Source: CAZLGM01 sp964623625 (lineage in GTDB: Bacteria > Desulfobacterota > Desulfobulbia > Desulfobulbales > Desulfocapsaceae). From it: a DNA stretch of 64,000 bases. The DNA is taken from contig CAZUUJ010000006.1 of the NCBI GenBank assembly GCA_964623625.1, positions 1 through 64,000 of the forward strand, read 5' to 3'. Positions 1 through 8,621 of the stretch are shown piece after piece; within the stretch, counting starts at the first letter, position 1, and the number at the start of each line of letters is the position of its first letter. A program made the translations under genes and the position numbers. The notes under the pieces are model-generated. The model was given only the letters and a program-made list of their open reading frames with translations, made no database searches and was not told the origin of the DNA.

Positions 1-1725
1 GGCAACTGTGCCCTGGAGTCGATGGGATTTAAGACCTTCGGCTTTGGCGGCGGCCGCGAAGATATTTGGGAGCCGGAAGAGGATACCTACTGGGGAACAG
101 AAGACGAGTGGTTTGGTGAGCAGCGTTACTCCGGGGACCGGGATCTTGAAAACCCGCTTGCTGCCGTTCAGATGGGACTTATCTACGTGAATCCCGAAGG
201 TCCCGATGGTGAGCCCAATGCGGTTGCCTCCGGTCAGGATGTGCGAGAGACTTTTGGTCGTATGGCTATGAACGACGAGGAAACCGTTGCCCTTGTTGCC
301 GGTGGGCACACCTTCGGTAAATGCCACGGTGCTGGAGATGCGTCACTTGTCGGGCCAGAGCCGGAAGGTGCCGATATAGAAGAGCAGGGGCTGGGATGGA
401 CCAGCAGTCATGGCAGCGGTAAAGGAGATGACACCATTACTAGTGGTATAGAAGGAGCCTGGACCCCGAACCCAACCCAGTGGGACAATGGCTATTTCGA
501 CATGCTGTTCGGCTATGATTGGAACTTGGAGAAAAGTCCAGCTGGGGCCTACCAATGGGTTCCGGCGAGTCCGGACGAAAAGGATCTGGCGCCGGCCGCA
601 CATGATCAGACAAAAAAGGTTTCAACTATCATGACCACGGCGGATCTTTCCCTAAGAATGGACCCAGTCTACAAGCCAATCGCCAAACGGTTCCATGAAA
701 ATCCCGACGAGTTTGCAGACGCTTTTGCAAGAGCCTGGTTCAAGTTGACCCACCGTGATATGGGACCACGGTCACGCTATCTCGGTCCGGAAGTGCCGGA
801 TGAAGAGTTGGTCTGGCAGGACCCGGTACCTGCAGTTGATCATGAGTTGATCGACGAACGTGATATCAATGATCTCAAGTCAATGATTCTTGCTTCGGGT
901 TTGTCGGTCTCCCAACTGGTTTCGACCGCCTGGGCATCGGCATCGACCTTTCGAGGTTCCGACAAACGCGGCGGGGCAAATGGCGCGCGTATACGTTTAG
1001 CACCCCAGAAGGATTGGCAGGTCAACCAGCCTGAGCAACTGGCAACTGTGCTGCAAGTCCTTGAGAAAACCCAACAGGAGTTTAATAATACTCAGACCGG
1101 TGGCAAGAAGGTATCGCTTGCCGATCTGATTGTGTTGGGTGGTTGTGCCGGTATCGAGCAGGCTGCAGACAATGCGGGATGTGAGGTGAGCGTTCCCTTT
1201 ACACCAGGACGTACTGATGCATCTCTGGAACAGACAGACGTGGTATCATTTCACGTTTTAGAGCCAAAGGCTGATGGTTTTCGAAACTACCAAAAAGAAA
1301 AATACAGTGTAAAACCGGAAGAAATGCTGATTGACCGGGCACAGTTGCTGACACTGACTGCTCCGGAACTGACGGTCCTCGTGGGCGGCATGCGGGTTTT
1401 GGGGGCCAATTTTGCCCAGACTAAGCATGGCGTCTTCACTGATCGTCCGGAGACACTCACCAATGATTTTTTCGTCAATCTGCTCGATATTGGTACTGAA
1501 TGGAAACCAGGTTCGGAAAATTCGGAGGTGTTTGAAGGTCGAGATCGTGCATCCGGTGAACTCAAATGGACCGCAACCCGGGTTGACCTGATCTTTGGCT
1601 CAAATTCTCAGCTTCGGGCACTTGCAGAAGTATACGGTTGTGAAGATTCTCAAAAGAAGTTTTTGGATGATTTTATACAGGCTTGGAATAAGGTCATGAA
1701 CCTTGATCGTTTTGATCTTGCCTGA
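1..1725 (+). CDS. katG: Catalase-peroxidase KatG, 5' end cut by the window
   Basis: Bifunctional haem catalase-peroxidase that removes hydrogen peroxide. The reading frame is open from base 1, so the first Met at 22 is internal. About 574 residues are present, against roughly 730 for the family, so the N-terminal part with the distal Arg/Trp/His pocket lies outside the window. Visible: the segment MGLIYVNPEGP carrying the Tyr of the Met-Tyr-Trp adduct, the proximal haem-ligand motif AGGHTFGKCHGAG near residue 95, and the second peroxidase-like domain to the C terminus. It is followed by a strong hairpin and then two rubrerythrins, which fits an oxidative-stress region. The assignment is very secure; only the start is unknown. 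Confidence 0.97.
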   Translation, partial: GNCALESMGFKTFGFGGGREDIWEPEEDTYWGTEDEWFGEQRYSGDRDLENPLAAVQMGLIYVNPEGPDGEPNAVASGQDVRETFGRMAMNDEETVALVAGGHTFGKCHGAGDASLVGPEPEGADIEEQGLGWTSSHGSGKGDDTITSGIEGAWTPNPTQWDNGYFDMLFGYDWNLEKSPAGAYQWVPASPDEKDLAPAAHDQTKKVSTIMTTADLSLRMDPVYKPIAKRFHENPDEFADAFARAWFKLTHRDMGPRSRYLGPEVPDEELVWQDPVPAVDHELIDERDINDLKSMILASGLSVSQLVSTAWASASTFRGSDKRGGANGARIRLAPQKDWQVNQPEQLATVLQVLEKTQQEFNNTQTGGKKVSLADLIVLGGCAGIEQAADNAGCEVSVPFTPGRTDASLEQTDVVSFHVLEPKADGFRNYQKEKYSVKPEEMLIDRAQLLTLTAPELTVLVGGMRVLGANFAQTKHGVFTDRPETLTNDFFVNLLDIGTEWKPGSENSEVFEGRDRASGELKWTATRVDLIFGSNSQLRALAEVYGCEDSQKKFLDDFIQAWNKVMNLDRFDLA

Positions 1726-1738
1726 TCGTCACAATATT

Positions 1739-1770
1739 AAAGGGCAGCGCTTAGAGCGCTGCCCTTTGGC
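1739..1770 (+). terminator. Hairpin terminator after katG
   Basis: Perfect 13-bp inverted repeat (arms 1739-1751 and 1755-1767) with a 3-base TAG loop, starting 14 bases after the katG stop. The T-run after it is short and interrupted, so this may be an intrinsic terminator or an mRNA-stabilising hairpin. Confidence 0.75.
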
Positions 1771-1911
1771 TCGTTTGTATCATGCAAACACTGTTAACTC
1801 GTCAGGGTATTTTGACAAACAAAACAAAAGAAAGTGCCTTGAGAAATATGTTTGATAGATGATACTATTTAATAAGGTATTTACTCATAATAGAAGAAGG
1901 AGATAATAATC

Positions 1912-2487
1912 ATGGCTTCACTCAAAGGAACAAAAACTGAAAAGAATATTTTAACGGCCTTTTGCGGCGAATCCCAGGCCCGTAATAAATACACCTATTT
2001 TGCCTCCCAGGCGAAGAAGGAAGGGTATGTACAGATTCAGCAGATCTTTCTAGAGACAGCCGACCAGGAGAAGGAACACGCCAAACGGCTGTTCAAACTG
2101 CTCGAAGGAGGGGAGGTTGAAATCACCGGGTCCTTTCCAGCCGGAGTAATCGGCACCACCATGGAAAACCTTAAAGAGGCCGCTGGTGGTGAGAACTATG
2201 AGTACACTGTGATGTACCCGGAATTTGCAGCGACCGCACGTGAGGAAGGCTTTCAGGATATCGCGGTCATTTTCGAGGCAATAGCGAATGCCGAAAAGCA
2301 GCATGAAAAGCGGTACCTGGATTTGATGAATAATATCAAGGAAGGTAAAGTCTTTGAGCGTGATGAAGAGGTTACCTGGCGATGCCGGAATTGCGGGTAT
2401 CTGCACACAGGGACCAATGCTCCTGAGAAGTGTCCGGCCTGTGATCATGCCAAGGCGCACTTTGAGCTGTTAGGAGAAAACTGGTAA
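1912..2487 (+). CDS. rbr: Rubrerythrin (191 aa)
   Basis: Non-haem di-iron peroxidase of anaerobes that reduces hydrogen peroxide with electrons from rubredoxin or an NADH-rubredoxin reductase. The N-terminal four-helix ferritin-like domain carries the paired Glu and ExxH ligands (EKEHAKRL near residue 45 and EKQHEKRY near residue 125). The C-terminal rubredoxin-like domain has two CxxC pairs (CRNCGY and CPACDH) for one iron. The length is normal for the family. The start is fixed by a good ribosome site (AGAAGGAGA) before ATG. A possible promoter (TTGAGA at 1839, GATACT at 1861) lies upstream. It is followed by a long hairpin and then a second rubrerythrin that is not a recent copy. Confidence 0.95.
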   Translation: MASLKGTKTEKNILTAFCGESQARNKYTYFASQAKKEGYVQIQQIFLETADQEKEHAKRLFKLLEGGEVEITGSFPAGVIGTTMENLKEAAGGENYEYTVMYPEFAATAREEGFQDIAVIFEAIANAEKQHEKRYLDLMNNIKEGKVFERDEEVTWRCRNCGYLHTGTNAPEKCPACDHAKAHFELLGENW

Positions 2488-2490
2488 AAT

Positions 2491-2595
2491 AAAAACGTTC
2501 AGGCACTCCATCTTTACATGGTTGCAGCTGCCCGCATAGGTTTTGCTATAGCGGACAGCCACAACCATGTAAACCTGAAGCACCTGAACGTTTTT
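2491..2595. other. Long 105-nt imperfect hairpin between rubrerythrin genes
   Basis: Outer arms 2491-2503 and 2583-2595 are a perfect 13-bp inverted repeat (AAAAACGTTCAGG and its complement). Inner arms 2513-2524 and 2562-2573 are a perfect 12-bp repeat, and a third short GC stem lies inside. It begins 3 bases after the rbr stop. The A-run on the left and T-run on the right would let it end transcription in either direction. The size is larger than an ordinary terminator, so a small structured RNA or a MITE is also possible. Confidence 0.6.
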
Positions 2596-2705
2596 ATTAG
2601 TGTAAAGCAATGAGCATAGAACGATTTGAACTTTGCAATGAGTATTTTCAAAGTTTGGATGATGCTCAACCGTTAATGACAAGAGATAATTTATAAGGAG
2701 AAATT

Positions 2706-3206
2706 ATGCCATCAACAACTGAGAATTTAATGCATGCGTTTGCCGGAGAGAGCCAGGCGAATCAGAAGTACAGGGCTTTTGCCAAGAAGGCGGAAAAAGA
2801 AGGTTTTGCCAATATTGCCAAGCTGTTTAGAACCACTGCAGAGGCGGAACGAATTCATGCCGAAGGACACCTGAAAGCCCTGGAGAAGGTCGGTTCCACG
2901 GTTGATAATCTGCAGGAGGCGATAGATGGTGAGACCCATGAGTTCACCGATATGTATCCACCCATGGTTGATCAGGCTGTAGATGAAGGGCACAGAGCAA
3001 AAACGATGTTTCGCTTTGCGGTAGCCGCCGAAGCGGTTCATGCCGATCTCTATACCAAGGCGCTTGAGGCTGTCAAAGCAGGTAAAGATCTTGACGAGGT
3101 CAATTTTTATCTCTGTCCCGTCTGCGGCCATATCGAGTTTGGACAGCCGCCGGAGCGGTGCCCAATCTGTGGAGCGAAAAAGACTGTTTTTACAGAGGTC
3201 GAATAG
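2706..3206 (+). CDS. Second rubrerythrin (166 aa)
   Basis: Short-type rubrerythrin with a ferritin-like di-iron domain at residues 1-125 (ExxH motifs such as EAERIHAEG and EAVHADLY) and a C-terminal rubredoxin-like knuckle (CPVCGH and CPICGA). Its role should be peroxide reduction in the cytoplasm, like the upstream rbr. The start is supported by AAGGAGAAATT just before ATG. It differs strongly from the first rubrerythrin in the N-terminal domain, so this is not a recent tandem duplication. A perfect hairpin with a T-tract follows. The two genes may give rubredoxin-coupled peroxide defence together with katG. Confidence 0.93.
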   Translation: MPSTTENLMHAFAGESQANQKYRAFAKKAEKEGFANIAKLFRTTAEAERIHAEGHLKALEKVGSTVDNLQEAIDGETHEFTDMYPPMVDQAVDEGHRAKTMFRFAVAAEAVHADLYTKALEAVKAGKDLDEVNFYLCPVCGHIEFGQPPERCPICGAKKTVFTEVE

Positions 3207-3288
3207 AAAATTCGGGAAGAAAGCCAACACAGTAAGAGAAGTTAAAAGACTTACCAGGCTTCTGATTAATCTATGATCATCTCACTTT

Positions 3289-3327
3289 AATGGGAGCAAT
3301 AATGAATATTGCTCCCATTCGTTTTTA
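3289..3327 (+). terminator. Rho-independent terminator after second rubrerythrin
   Basis: Perfect 13-bp stem (3289-3301 with 3307-3319) and a 5-base loop, followed by CGTTTTTATTT. This is a classical intrinsic terminator. It also separates the rubrerythrins from the oppositely oriented RND remnant. Confidence 0.88.
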
Positions 3328-3341
3328 TTTACATCATCAAC

Positions 3342-3740
3342 CTATTGGTCTTGTTCCTTCTTCTTCCCGAAACTACGGATATCATGATAAATTCCATAGA
3401 GTGACGGTATCAGAAAGAGGATGACGACCGTGGTGAAGAGTTTTCCATACCTCAGGGAAATGGCCATGGGGATAAGAAAACGGGCCTGAACCGACTGCTC
3501 AAAAATCATGGGACTATCGGAAGAAGGTTGTGAGAGCTGTTAGCATAATGGGCGAAATCGTCTGGCCGCCGCATGCACGGCGCCAAACACAGGCGTCTCG
3601 TCTTTTTTGTTATATCGGTTGGCGGTAACCATAAAGACAAGACCGCCGTTAATTACCACCCCGCATAAGGCGATCATTCCGAAGATATTGATTGATCCTT
3701 GACAAGCCATTCTGTGGGTGATATATGTGTTTTTACACAT
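3342..3740 (-). pseudogene. Decayed C-terminal end of an RND efflux transporter
   Basis: On the minus strand the translation follows the last about 130 residues of AcrB/HAE1-type RND pumps: the segment INIFGMIALCGVVINGG, then RRFRPL, then LTALTTFF, then SPMIFEQSVQARFLIPMAIS, a final hydrophobic helix and a basic tail ending in TAG at 3342. These pieces lie in two frames. A one-base loss after RFRP puts a TAA in frame, and a second shift near 3520 restores the frame. The roughly 900 N-terminal residues are missing, so this is a remnant. It faces away from the adjacent tetR gene, the usual arrangement of a TetR-controlled pump. Confidence 0.8.
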
Positions 3741-3757
3741 ACCGATCGTTTAGTATG
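3737..3757. promoter_or_regulatory. Probable TetR operator, copy 1
   Basis: Imperfect palindrome CATAC-N10-GTATG (core ATACCGATCGTTTAGTAT) lying 20 bases before tetR and at the 5' edge of the RND remnant. Almost the same 21 bases recur at 4409-4429 before the hydrolase gene. Two identical operators bracketing tetR point to autoregulation and shared control. Confidence 0.7.
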
Positions 3758-3777
3758 CCATAGTAAATTGATAAACC

Positions 3778-4386
3778 ATGAAAAAAACGCAGAAACAAAT
3801 TCAAAGTGAGCAAACCCGTAAGCAAATCGTAGATGCTTCTACCCAGCTCTTTGTGCGCAAGGGGTTTTTTGGCACCACTATATCCGATCTGGCCAATGCC
3901 ACCGGTTTGACCAAAGGGGCCTTCTACCACCATTTCAAAAACAAAGATGCCCTATTTTTTGCAGTGATTGAATCCGTGCGCCAGACCTGGAACAAAGCTG
4001 TAGCTCGCGACGTGCTGACCAGCAAAAATGCTTTGACCCGCCTGACCATACTGATTGAGAATCACACTCGTTTGCTTATCGAAAATGAGCATATGTGCAT
4101 CTTACTTAACGGTCTGATCATGGAGATGGATGGCGTCAACCCAGATTTTATGATCACCCTGCAGGAAGTCTATGAAGATCTGGCCAGCTTCATTGAAAGT
4201 ATTGTTAAAAAAGGTCAGGAGGCTGGTGAAATCCGTCCAGATTTAGATCCTCGATTGATCGCCTTTAACATCATCAACATGCTGCGAGGCATCGGTTGTG
4301 TGCCCATCTTCAAACGGATAGGGGTGGATAGTACAGCATTGACAGATAATCTTAAAGAGATGCTTGTAGACGGCTTGCATCCATAA
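3778..4386 (+). CDS. TetR/AcrR family transcriptional regulator
   Basis: A 202-residue one-component repressor. Residues 10-60 form the helix-turn-helix domain with the typical run ...LFVRKGFFGTT, then SDLANATGLTKGAFYHHF, then KNKDALF. The remaining residues form the ligand-binding, dimerising helical domain (TetR_C type). It lies between two near-identical palindromes (3737-3757 and 4409-4429), which are probably its operators. It probably controls itself, the downstream alpha/beta hydrolase and formerly the divergent RND pump, whose gene is now decayed. The ligand is unknown. Confidence 0.93.
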   Translation: MKKTQKQIQSEQTRKQIVDASTQLFVRKGFFGTTISDLANATGLTKGAFYHHFKNKDALFFAVIESVRQTWNKAVARDVLTSKNALTRLTILIENHTRLLIENEHMCILLNGLIMEMDGVNPDFMITLQEVYEDLASFIESIVKKGQEAGEIRPDLDPRLIAFNIINMLRGIGCVPIFKRIGVDSTALTDNLKEMLVDGLHP

Positions 4387-4408
4387 AGCCTCTTTTTTTT
4401 AATAAAAT

Positions 4409-4429
4409 ACATACCGAGCGTTTAGTATT
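4409..4429. promoter_or_regulatory. Probable TetR operator, copy 2
   Basis: The 21-base sequence starting ACATACCGAGCGTTTAG differs from the copy at 3737 at only two positions and lies just before the hydrolase ribosome site. Its position would allow the same TetR protein to block transcription of the hydrolase. Confidence 0.7.
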
Positions 4430-4445
4430 TAATAAAGGGTTGACT

Positions 4446-5381
4446 ATGAATATCAACAATTTACTTCTCCTGATCATATCCATTCTCACCCTGATCGTAA
4501 TACTCAGTGCAGGGATATCCTGGGTCTTCGCTAGGCACTTCTGCACACCCAAGCAACGCCCATCCAAAAGAACACCACAGTACTACGGTCTGCCGTATGA
4601 AGAAATTCAATTTCCCAGCCAGGGCAAGTCTATCAACGGCTGGTTTATCGGGAGTGAAACTCAGGCCGGCCCACAGCCTACGATCGTCGTCGCTCACGGC
4701 TGGTCGAGTAATATGGCCCAGGTATTGCCTATCGCCGATTTCTTGCACCAGTCCGGGTTTGGGGTACTGCTTTATGATGCCCGAAGCCATGGAACCAGCA
4801 CTATGGACAACCCGATTACCTTGCAAAAATTCGCCCAAGACCTGCGGGGAGCTATCGACTACCTCGAGGGGCGCGCCGATGTAGATATGACCCAATTAGG
4901 TGTGGTCGGCCATTCGATGGGTGGTTCCGGCGCCATTCTGGCAACATCCATTGAGCCTCGTATCCGAGTTTTGGTCAGCAGTGCAGCTTTTGCTGATCCA
5001 GTAGCGCTAACCCGGGAATATATGCGACTGTATCATATCCCGCGAGGGCCAATCTTCCACCTGGTCTGCTACTTTATCAATCGCTGGCTCGAATCTGATA
5101 TGGCTGAGATCGCCCCCAAAAACCGTATTGGCCGAATCAATATACCCATACTGCTGTTGCATGGCGATGCGGATCGGGTTGTCTCACCAGCAAATATGAA
5201 AATTCTCTTATCCCAGGCGCAGAAAGGGAATACTCAAGCCCAATTAATCTCAGGTGGGAAGCACCATTCAACCATTATTAAGGACAGTAAATACAAAGAT
5301 TTGATCATCACTTTCTTGCAAGAGCATCTTGAGACCGATATCCCCAGGCTTCAGCATGAGGATGCACTGGTTGTACCCTAA
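4446..5381 (+). CDS. Alpha/beta hydrolase with N-terminal membrane anchor
   Basis: Serine hydrolase of the alpha/beta fold (YqkD/BAAT-like group). One hydrophobic helix at residues 5-25 probably anchors it in the inner membrane. The oxyanion region VVAHGWSSN, the nucleophile elbow GHSMGGS, the acid in LLLHGDADRVV and the catalytic His in GGKHHST are all present, so it should be active. The substrate cannot be told. I prefer ATG 4446, which has AAAGGG six bases upstream, over TTG 4440. It follows tetR with a shared operator and is probably in the same regulon. Confidence 0.88.
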   Translation: MNINNLLLLIISILTLIVILSAGISWVFARHFCTPKQRPSKRTPQYYGLPYEEIQFPSQGKSINGWFIGSETQAGPQPTIVVAHGWSSNMAQVLPIADFLHQSGFGVLLYDARSHGTSTMDNPITLQKFAQDLRGAIDYLEGRADVDMTQLGVVGHSMGGSGAILATSIEPRIRVLVSSAAFADPVALTREYMRLYHIPRGPIFHLVCYFINRWLESDMAEIAPKNRIGRINIPILLLHGDADRVVSPANMKILLSQAQKGNTQAQLISGGKHHSTIIKDSKYKDLIITFLQEHLETDIPRLQHEDALVVP

Positions 5382-5609
5382 CCAGCACATTAATCTAACC
5401 CATGAAGGGAGTAATAGTGATCGAAATCCTTTTCGTAATATTTCTCCCAAATCTATTTCTAATCGCCCTATTTACAGACGAAGAACACTTAAGAAGGGAA
5501 AATGTCAATCAGAATGGCATGCTGCCCATTGATAGAACCCTTTTTTTGCACCAGTAGATGTGCCATCCATTATTTACTTTTTTCTTTGTGATTCATAAGT
5601 GTTTCTAAT

Positions 5610-5637
5610 TTGACATATGTACAAATATGTCTACAAT
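5610..5637 (+). promoter_or_regulatory. Sigma70-type promoter with overlapping palindrome for the cyd operon
   Basis: TTGACA (5610-5615), 16-bp spacer, TACAAT (5632-5637). A palindrome GACATAT-N6-ATATGTC (5612-5631) covers the -35 box and spacer, so a bound repressor would block polymerase. The preceding 5382-5609 holds no gene I can support. Confidence 0.6.
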
Positions 5638-5638
5638 A

Positions 5639-5662
5639 GTTTGTTGAACATATGCAACAAAC
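5639..5662 (+). promoter_or_regulatory. Second inverted repeat downstream of the cyd promoter
   Basis: Perfect 8-bp arms GTTTGTTG / CAACAAAC around AACATATG, placed about where transcription would start. It could be a second operator or a short leader hairpin of the DUF4492-cydAB transcript. Confidence 0.5.
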
Positions 5663-5693
5663 GATTGCTTTAACAGACTGAAAATAAAGAAAA

Positions 5694-5933
5694 ATGAGCC
5701 CGATTCACTCAATCTATCACTTTTATCGCGATGGGTTCCGTTCCATGACCCTTGGACGGACACTTTGGAAGGTGATTCTTATTAAGCTGTTTGTGATGTT
5801 CGGTATTCTCAAACTCTTTTTCTTCCAGGATTTTTTAGCAAATAATTTTGAAACCGATGAACAGCGAGCCGCTCATGTTCTCAATGAACTTACTCCTGAA
5901 ACGATTAAACACAATTCCTTCCAGGAGGATTAA
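5694..5933 (+). CDS. DUF4492 protein, first gene of the cytochrome bd operon
   Basis: A 79-residue protein of the DUF4492 family, which is regularly found just upstream of cydA in Bacteroidetes and some Proteobacteria. It has the typical YRDGFRSMTLGRTLW segment and one membrane helix (about residues 26-48, LIKLFVMFGILKLFFF). It ends 3 bases before cydA, so translation is probably coupled. Its role is not established; context suggests assembly or stability of the bd oxidase. Identification is by sequence pattern and position. Confidence 0.85.
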   Translation: MSPIHSIYHFYRDGFRSMTLGRTLWKVILIKLFVMFGILKLFFFQDFLANNFETDEQRAAHVLNELTPETIKHNSFQED

Positions 5934-5936
5934 CAG

Positions 5937-7472
5937 ATGGTAGACAGTATTGATCTCACTATGGTCAATTGGGCCCGTGCCCAGTTTGCTTTGACCGCAA
6001 TGTATCACTGGATATTTGTTCCGTTGACCCTGGGACTCAGTTTTCTCTGTGCCTTTTTCGAATCAATCTATGTTAAAACCGGCAATCAAGAATGGAGGAG
6101 ACTCACCCAATTCTGGATGAAGTTGTTCGGCATCAATTTTGCCATTGGTGTTGCAACAGGAATCATCCTGGAATTTGAATTCGGCACCAACTGGTCTAAC
6201 TATTCCTGGATGGTGGGAGATATTTTTGGGGCACCACTGGCCATCGAAGGAATTGTTGCATTTTTCCTTGAGGCAACATTTTTTGCTGTCATGTTTTTTG
6301 GCTGGGATCGGGTTTCAGAAAGATTTCACCTTTTTTCAACCTGGATGGTGGCCATCGGCTCCAACCTCTCAGCCTTATGGATTCTCATTGCTAATGGCTG
6401 GATGCAGTATCCTGTCGGCCAAAGTTTTAACCCGGATTCGGCACGATTTGAGATGCAGAGTTTCTTTGAAGTTGCTCTCTCCCCGATTGCCATATCAAAG
6501 TTTACCCACACAACCAGTTCCGGCTTTGTCACCGCATGCCTCTTTGTTATTTCAGTATCCTGCTGGTTTCTCTTGAAAAAACAACACCTTGTCTTCGCCA
6601 GACGGTCAATCATTGTTGCTTCGATTTTCGGTCTGCTCTCTTCAATCTTTGTCGGTATAACCGGAGACGAAGCTGCCTATGAGGTCGCTCAGCATCAGCC
6701 GATGAAACTGGCTGCAATGGAAGGGCTCTACCACGGGGAGAGAAACGCACCTCTTGTGGTTGCCGGTATCCTCAATCCACACAAAGTCGTTGGAGACAAC
6801 CAGAAAGATTATGTCTTTTCCATCAAAGTCCCGGGGTTACTGTCTTATCTGGGCAACAGGGATATCGACAGCTTTATTCCCGGCATTTTTGATCTTGTCT
6901 ATGGAAATAAAAAAGAGAATATCATCGGCGCAGAAGAGAAAATTGAAAAAGGAACGATAGCCGTCAGCCAACTCGCTGCTTTTAAAAAGGCCAGAAAAGA
7001 CCAGAACAGTGAGCAGGCAGATCTCGCTTTAAAAGAGTTTAACACACATAAAAAATATCTCGGTTATGGCTATTTGAATGATCCAAAAGAGGCAGTTCCG
7101 CCAATTGGTATCACCTTTTATTCATTCCATATCATGGTTGCACTCGGCACGATGTTTGTTGCCATCTTTCTCCTCTTTCTTTTCTTGAGCTTTAAAAACA
7201 GACTGGAAAACAACCAACTCATCTTAAAAGGCGGGTTATTTCTTTTTCTCTCAGGACTTCTGGCTGGGCAGGCTGGCTGGGCTGTTGCCGAAGTTGGTCG
7301 TCAGCCATGGGCTATTCAGGGCCTGCTGCCCGTCACCATTGCCAGGTCAAATCTTGATACAGCGACGGTGCAAATCACCTTTTTCGGATTTCTTATTCTA
7401 TTCACTATCCTGCTAATCGCTGAAATAAAAATAATGACTAAACAAATACAAATCGGGCCGGAGGAGAAATAA
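5937..7472 (+). CDS. cydA: Cytochrome bd ubiquinol oxidase subunit I
   Basis: Haem-bearing subunit of the bd-type terminal oxidase in the inner membrane. It oxidises quinol and reduces oxygen to water without pumping protons, and here probably serves oxygen removal in an anaerobe. 511 residues, about nine membrane helices. Visible: the N-terminal haem-ligand His in MYHWIFVPLTLGLS, the second His region SKFTHTTSSGF, an extended periplasmic quinol loop (about residues 245-390) and the signature GRQPWAI near residue 455. The ribosome site AGGAGG lies 8 bases before ATG. cydB starts one base after its stop. Confidence 0.97.
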   Translation: MVDSIDLTMVNWARAQFALTAMYHWIFVPLTLGLSFLCAFFESIYVKTGNQEWRRLTQFWMKLFGINFAIGVATGIILEFEFGTNWSNYSWMVGDIFGAPLAIEGIVAFFLEATFFAVMFFGWDRVSERFHLFSTWMVAIGSNLSALWILIANGWMQYPVGQSFNPDSARFEMQSFFEVALSPIAISKFTHTTSSGFVTACLFVISVSCWFLLKKQHLVFARRSIIVASIFGLLSSIFVGITGDEAAYEVAQHQPMKLAAMEGLYHGERNAPLVVAGILNPHKVVGDNQKDYVFSIKVPGLLSYLGNRDIDSFIPGIFDLVYGNKKENIIGAEEKIEKGTIAVSQLAAFKKARKDQNSEQADLALKEFNTHKKYLGYGYLNDPKEAVPPIGITFYSFHIMVALGTMFVAIFLLFLFLSFKNRLENNQLILKGGLFLFLSGLLAGQAGWAVAEVGRQPWAIQGLLPVTIARSNLDTATVQITFFGFLILFTILLIAEIKIMTKQIQIGPEEK

Positions 7473-7473
7473 C

Positions 7474-8610
7474 ATGATTGGCAATCTTGACATTACCACC
7501 CTGCAACAACTCTGGTGGCTGCTGGTCTCAATTGTCGGCTCACTGTTTCTCTTCCTCACATTTGTCCAGGGGGGACAATCATTATTATGGCAAGTGACAC
7601 ATAATGAGACAGAAAAATCTCTTGTTATCAATTCCCTTGGGAGAAAATGGGAACTTGGTTTCACAACACTTGTTCTCTTTGGTGGTGCACTATTTGCTGC
7701 GTTCCCAAAGTTTTATGCCACCAGTTTTGGAGGAGCCTACTGGGTCTGGATTGCCATCCTGCTGACCTTTGTTCTTCAGGCTGTCAGCTATGAGTTCAGG
7801 AAAAAACCTTCAAATCTGCTCGGCAGCACAGGTTACGAACTATTTTTATTTATTAATGGCACAGTTGGTATTCTTCTGATTGGTGCGGCTGTTGGAACAT
7901 TTTTTACCGGATCGAACTTCAAACTCAATGATTATAACTTTGTTCAATGGACCCATACACTGAGAGGTCTGGAAGCCGCTTTTAATCTGTTCAATATTTC
8001 AATGGGAATCTTTCTTGTTTTTAATGCCAGGACGTTAGGAGCTCTCTATCTATTGAATAATATTAATTTTACCGGGGTGCGAAACCTGGAAAAATCTCTT
8101 CGAAAAGCAGTTTTTGTAAATTTCCTTTGTTCATTGCCCTTTCTTCTTTTCGTTCTCTATAACCTGTTGACCATGAAAGGTTTTTCCATCGGCAATGCCG
8201 GGTTTATCTCTCTGGTTGAGGGCAAATATTTATCGAATCTGATTGCAAACCCGATTATTTTCCTCCTGCTTTTAGGCGGATTGATTCTGGTCATTCTAGC
8301 TGTTGTCAAATCCTTTAAATCAACCAGCGGTATTTGGCTGGCTGGTCTTGGAACCGTTTTGGTCGGGTTGGCCATCTTCTTTCTGGCAGGCTACAATAAC
8401 ACACCATTTTACCCCTCAAAAAGTCATCTGCAATCGAGTCTGTCAATTTATAATGCTTCATCGAGTAAATACACATTGACAGCAATGACCTATGTCGCAC
8501 TGCTGATCCCCCTTGTTCTCGCTTATATTGCCTATGTCTGGCATCTTATGAACAAGAGGAAGATTTCAGCAGAGGAAATAACAACGTCTCATTCCAAAGA
8601 ACTGTATTAA
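7474..8610 (+). CDS. cydB: Cytochrome bd ubiquinol oxidase subunit II
   Basis: Second structural subunit of the bd oxidase, with 378 residues and about eight to nine membrane helices (normal length). The N terminus has the conserved LQQLWWLLVSIVGSLFLFLTFVQGGQ segment type. It is translationally coupled to cydA (1-base gap) with the ribosome site GGAGGAG inside the cydA end. It is followed after 11 bases by a tiny membrane peptide gene. No cydCD genes are visible nearby. Confidence 0.96.
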   Translation: MIGNLDITTLQQLWWLLVSIVGSLFLFLTFVQGGQSLLWQVTHNETEKSLVINSLGRKWELGFTTLVLFGGALFAAFPKFYATSFGGAYWVWIAILLTFVLQAVSYEFRKKPSNLLGSTGYELFLFINGTVGILLIGAAVGTFFTGSNFKLNDYNFVQWTHTLRGLEAAFNLFNISMGIFLVFNARTLGALYLLNNINFTGVRNLEKSLRKAVFVNFLCSLPFLLFVLYNLLTMKGFSIGNAGFISLVEGKYLSNLIANPIIFLLLLGGLILVILAVVKSFKSTSGIWLAGLGTVLVGLAIFFLAGYNNTPFYPSKSHLQSSLSIYNASSSKYTLTAMTYVALLIPLVLAYIAYVWHLMNKRKISAEEITTSHSKELY

Positions 8611-8621
8611 GGAGAGAAAAT

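Noticed and set aside
3540..3740. 66-residue minus-strand frame as an intact small membrane protein
   Set aside because: Its sequence is the interior of an RND pump end and continues beyond its stop in shifted frames, so it is part of a pseudogene.
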